Program-made: the position numbers and the translations under genes | The notes under the pieces: generated by a model | Told to the model about the DNA's origin: nothing | Database searches by the model: none | What the model saw: the letters and a program-made list of their open reading frames with translations, nothing else | Assembly (NCBI GenBank): GCA_001804045.1 | Contig: MHFD01000081.1 | Span: forward strand, 7,419-12,930 | Direction: 5' to 3' | DNA length: 5,512 bases | From: Omnitrophica bacterium RBG_13_46_9 | Lineage (GTDB): Bacteria > Omnitrophota > Gorgyraeia > JABMRN01 > RBG-13-46-9 | Shown here: piece after piece, positions 4,781 through 5,512 of the stretch | Numbering within the stretch: the stretch's first letter is position 1 | How the letters are laid out: each line of letters begins with the position of its first letter

Positions 4781-5066
4781 ATGAAAGAATATGTAGTATG
4801 TAGTATATATATTGAAAAGTAACCAAACAGGTAGGTTTTATACTGGGCAGACGGTTAATCTCAAAAAGAGACTAAAAGAGCACCGAGAGCAAAAAACATC
4901 ATTTGGAAAACGTAACTCCGATATCGATCTTGCACATAAAATAAAAGTGGCTTCACGAAAAGAAGCTAGAAAAATAGAAGGCTTTATTAAAAGACAAAAA
5001 AGTCACACGTTCATTGAAAGACTGCAGAAAGGTCAAATAGTCATTCCCCGGCTCCGAATGAAGTAA
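4781..5066 (+). pseudogene. Small GIY-YIG nuclease gene, frameshifted by a 7-bp tandem duplication
   Basis: The 3' part, open from TTG at 4812, encodes an 84-residue product with GRFYTGQTVNLKKRLKEH, typical of single-domain GIY-YIG nucleases. The missing first strand is present just upstream: ATG at 4781 begins M-K-E, but TATGTAG is duplicated (4790-4796, 4797-4803) and shifts the frame, giving a 13-codon peptide. Removing one unit restores a 92-residue protein starting MKEYVVYILKSNQTG, with GIY-type Tyr7, YIG-type Tyr18, Arg28 and Glu64. These residues form the metal-dependent active site in the family, which makes DNA breaks and includes homing endonucleases and YhbQ/UPF0213-like proteins. 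Initiation at TTG would lose Tyr7 and the first strand, so the enzyme is probably inactive. The last seven residues (IPRLRMK) and the stop are encoded within the second 93-bp repeat. A fresh inactivation, a phase-variable switch or an assembly error are all possible. The gene is AT-richer than the hydrolase gene upstream. Confidence 0.8.
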
Positions 5067-5135
5067 CTCCTGATGAGGTTCTTCGGAGTGCCGAAGAAGT
5101 TCTTCAATGAAGATCTTCATTCGGCATAGCTCAGT
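5043..5135 (+). repeat. 93-bp direct repeat, copy 2
   Basis: This copy is identical to 4675-4767, including the two hairpins (5052-5088 and 5089-5126) inserted between ATTCCCCGG and TAGCTCAGT. Its first 24 bases supply the final codons and stop of the GIY-YIG gene. Unlike copy 1 the tRNA similarity continues beyond the repeat. Confidence 0.9.
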
Positions 5136-5170
5136 CGGTAGAGCGGCTAGGAGTTAAATAAGTCTGATCT
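5127..5170 (+). pseudogene. Decayed tRNA-Asn-like D-arm and anticodon region
   Basis: Following copy 2 of the direct repeat, TAGCTCAGTCGGTAGAGC and GGCT (to 5148) are identical to the D-arm and anticodon-stem start of the tRNA at 5190. Beyond that, AGGAGTTAAATAAGTCTG can be aligned with the expected tRNA-Asn anticodon arm and retains GTTAA (anticodon GTT), but the anticodon stem no longer pairs. No T-arm or acceptor 3' strand follows. This appears to be a degenerate tRNA gene without the intron. Confidence 0.55.
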
Positions 5171-5189
5171 TTAATAGTAATAGTAGTAT

Positions 5190-5224
5190 TCCCCGGTAGC
5201 TCAGTCGGTAGAGCGGCTGGCTGT
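5190..5224 (+). tRNA. tRNA-Asn(GUU) 5' exon, interrupted in the anticodon by a group I intron
   Basis: The 5' half is canonical: acceptor strand TCCCCGG (1-7), TA, D-arm GCTC-AGTCGGTA-GAGC, G26, anticodon 5' strand GCTGG (27-31), then C32, T33, G34 and T35 before the sequence departs into the intron. The overall sequence matches bacterial tRNA-Asn as I recall it, and G34-U35 is consistent with anticodon GUU (also with His, Asp or Tyr anticodons, which fit the body less well). The 3' half must lie beyond position 5512. The 5' end overlaps ATTCCCCGG, shared with the two upstream tRNA fragments. Confidence 0.75.
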
Positions 5225-5512
5225 GATTTTGCCGAAGGCAAAATCATCCCGAGCCCTTAAAAGGGCGAGGGATATTGCCTGCGTGCAAGTTAGCAGCTCC
5301 TGTGGGAAACCGCAGGATGAAAAGCGGGTAAATTCAGGGAAACCCCGAAATCTCGGGGCGATCCTGAGCCAAGCCCTAAATGGGAAGGTGCAGAGACTAG
5401 ACACTCGCTACCTAAAATTGAACGAAGTTCAATTTTACCCCGAGCAAAGCGAGGGGTAAGTCGTTCGATCAAGGTAAAGGTATAGTCCGACTCTCGCAGT
5501 AATGCGAGTCAG
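5225..5512 (+). ncRNA. Group I self-splicing intron (IC3-like), partial at 3' end
   Basis: The core can be folded by eye. P1: exon GGCTGT (5219-5224) pairs with guide GCAGCT (5293-5298), giving the required U-G pair at the splice site. P2: CCTGTGG and CCGCAGG close a GAAA tetraloop (5299-5316). P3: AGCGGGT (5323-5329) with ACTCGCT (5403-5409). P4: TTCAGG (5333-5338) with CCTGAG (5363-5368). P5: CCCCGA with TCGGGG (5343-5358). P6 is near 5374-5384. P7: GACT (5395-5398) with AGTC (5484-5487). P8 is an 11-bp hairpin (5413-5437) followed by a GA-rich hairpin. P9 is near 5489-5510. The conserved motifs GAGCCAAG, GCAGAGACTAGAC and AAGGTATAGTCC closely resemble the Azoarcus tRNA-Ile intron as I recall it, which points to subgroup IC3. 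Splicing would rejoin the anticodon GU-U. No intron-encoded protein is present; the open frames here are chance. The terminal G and 3' exon lie past the window. Confidence 0.9.

Noticed and set aside
5223..5459. A 78-residue plus-strand open frame across the tRNA/intron boundary, and opposite frames at 5201-5404 and 5290-5472
   Set aside because: They overlap the tRNA exon and the structured intron core, have no ribosome binding site and show no recognisable protein motif.

Overview
This 5.5 kb window looks like a chromosomal contig from an uncultured Gram-negative-type bacterium. A lipoprotein with a lipobox, an AsmA-like membrane-anchored protein and an exported Ntn-hydrolase all point to a cell with a periplasm. 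Intergenic spacers full of 7-bp and 10-bp short tandem repeats, together with small GIY-YIG genes beside tRNA fragments, recall metagenome-derived candidate phyla such as Omnitrophota. That placement is an impression from memory, not something the sequence proves.

Layout. Positions 1-2830 hold three genes on the minus strand. An outer-membrane-type DUF900 alpha/beta-hydrolase lipoprotein (2830-1670) is followed 6 bp later by an AsmA-like protein with a DUF3568-like C-terminus (1663-683), probably one operon ending at a small hairpin plus T-run. After a repeat-rich spacer comes mscL (432-85), whose product is short at the C-terminus. Positions 2831-3476 are a divergent spacer built almost entirely of tandem repeats: decamers, then three heptamer families. 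A plausible sigma70 promoter and a strong Shine-Dalgarno then lead into a secreted choloylglycine hydrolase / penicillin acylase family enzyme (3477-4592, plus strand).

The right end (4675-5512) is the most interesting part. Three copies of the 5' part of a tRNA-Asn-like gene lie in a row. The first two belong to a perfect 93-bp direct repeat in which a 75-nt double hairpin is inserted between tRNA positions 7 and 8. A GIY-YIG nuclease gene sits between these two copies, and a 7-bp tandem duplication just after its start codon has put it out of frame. The third copy has an uninterrupted 5' half that runs into a group I intron (from 5225 past the window end) splitting the anticodon loop. P1, P2, P3, P4, P5, P6, P7, P8 and P9 can all be drawn by hand. 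The 3' splice site and 3' tRNA half lie outside the window.

How the parts may fit together: the three minus-strand genes are envelope functions (tension-gated channel, lipoprotein hydrolase, membrane-anchored AsmA-like protein). The choloylglycine hydrolase is an independent periplasmic or secreted amidase. The tRNA/GIY-YIG/intron cluster looks like a site of repeated mobile-element activity at a tRNA-Asn locus.
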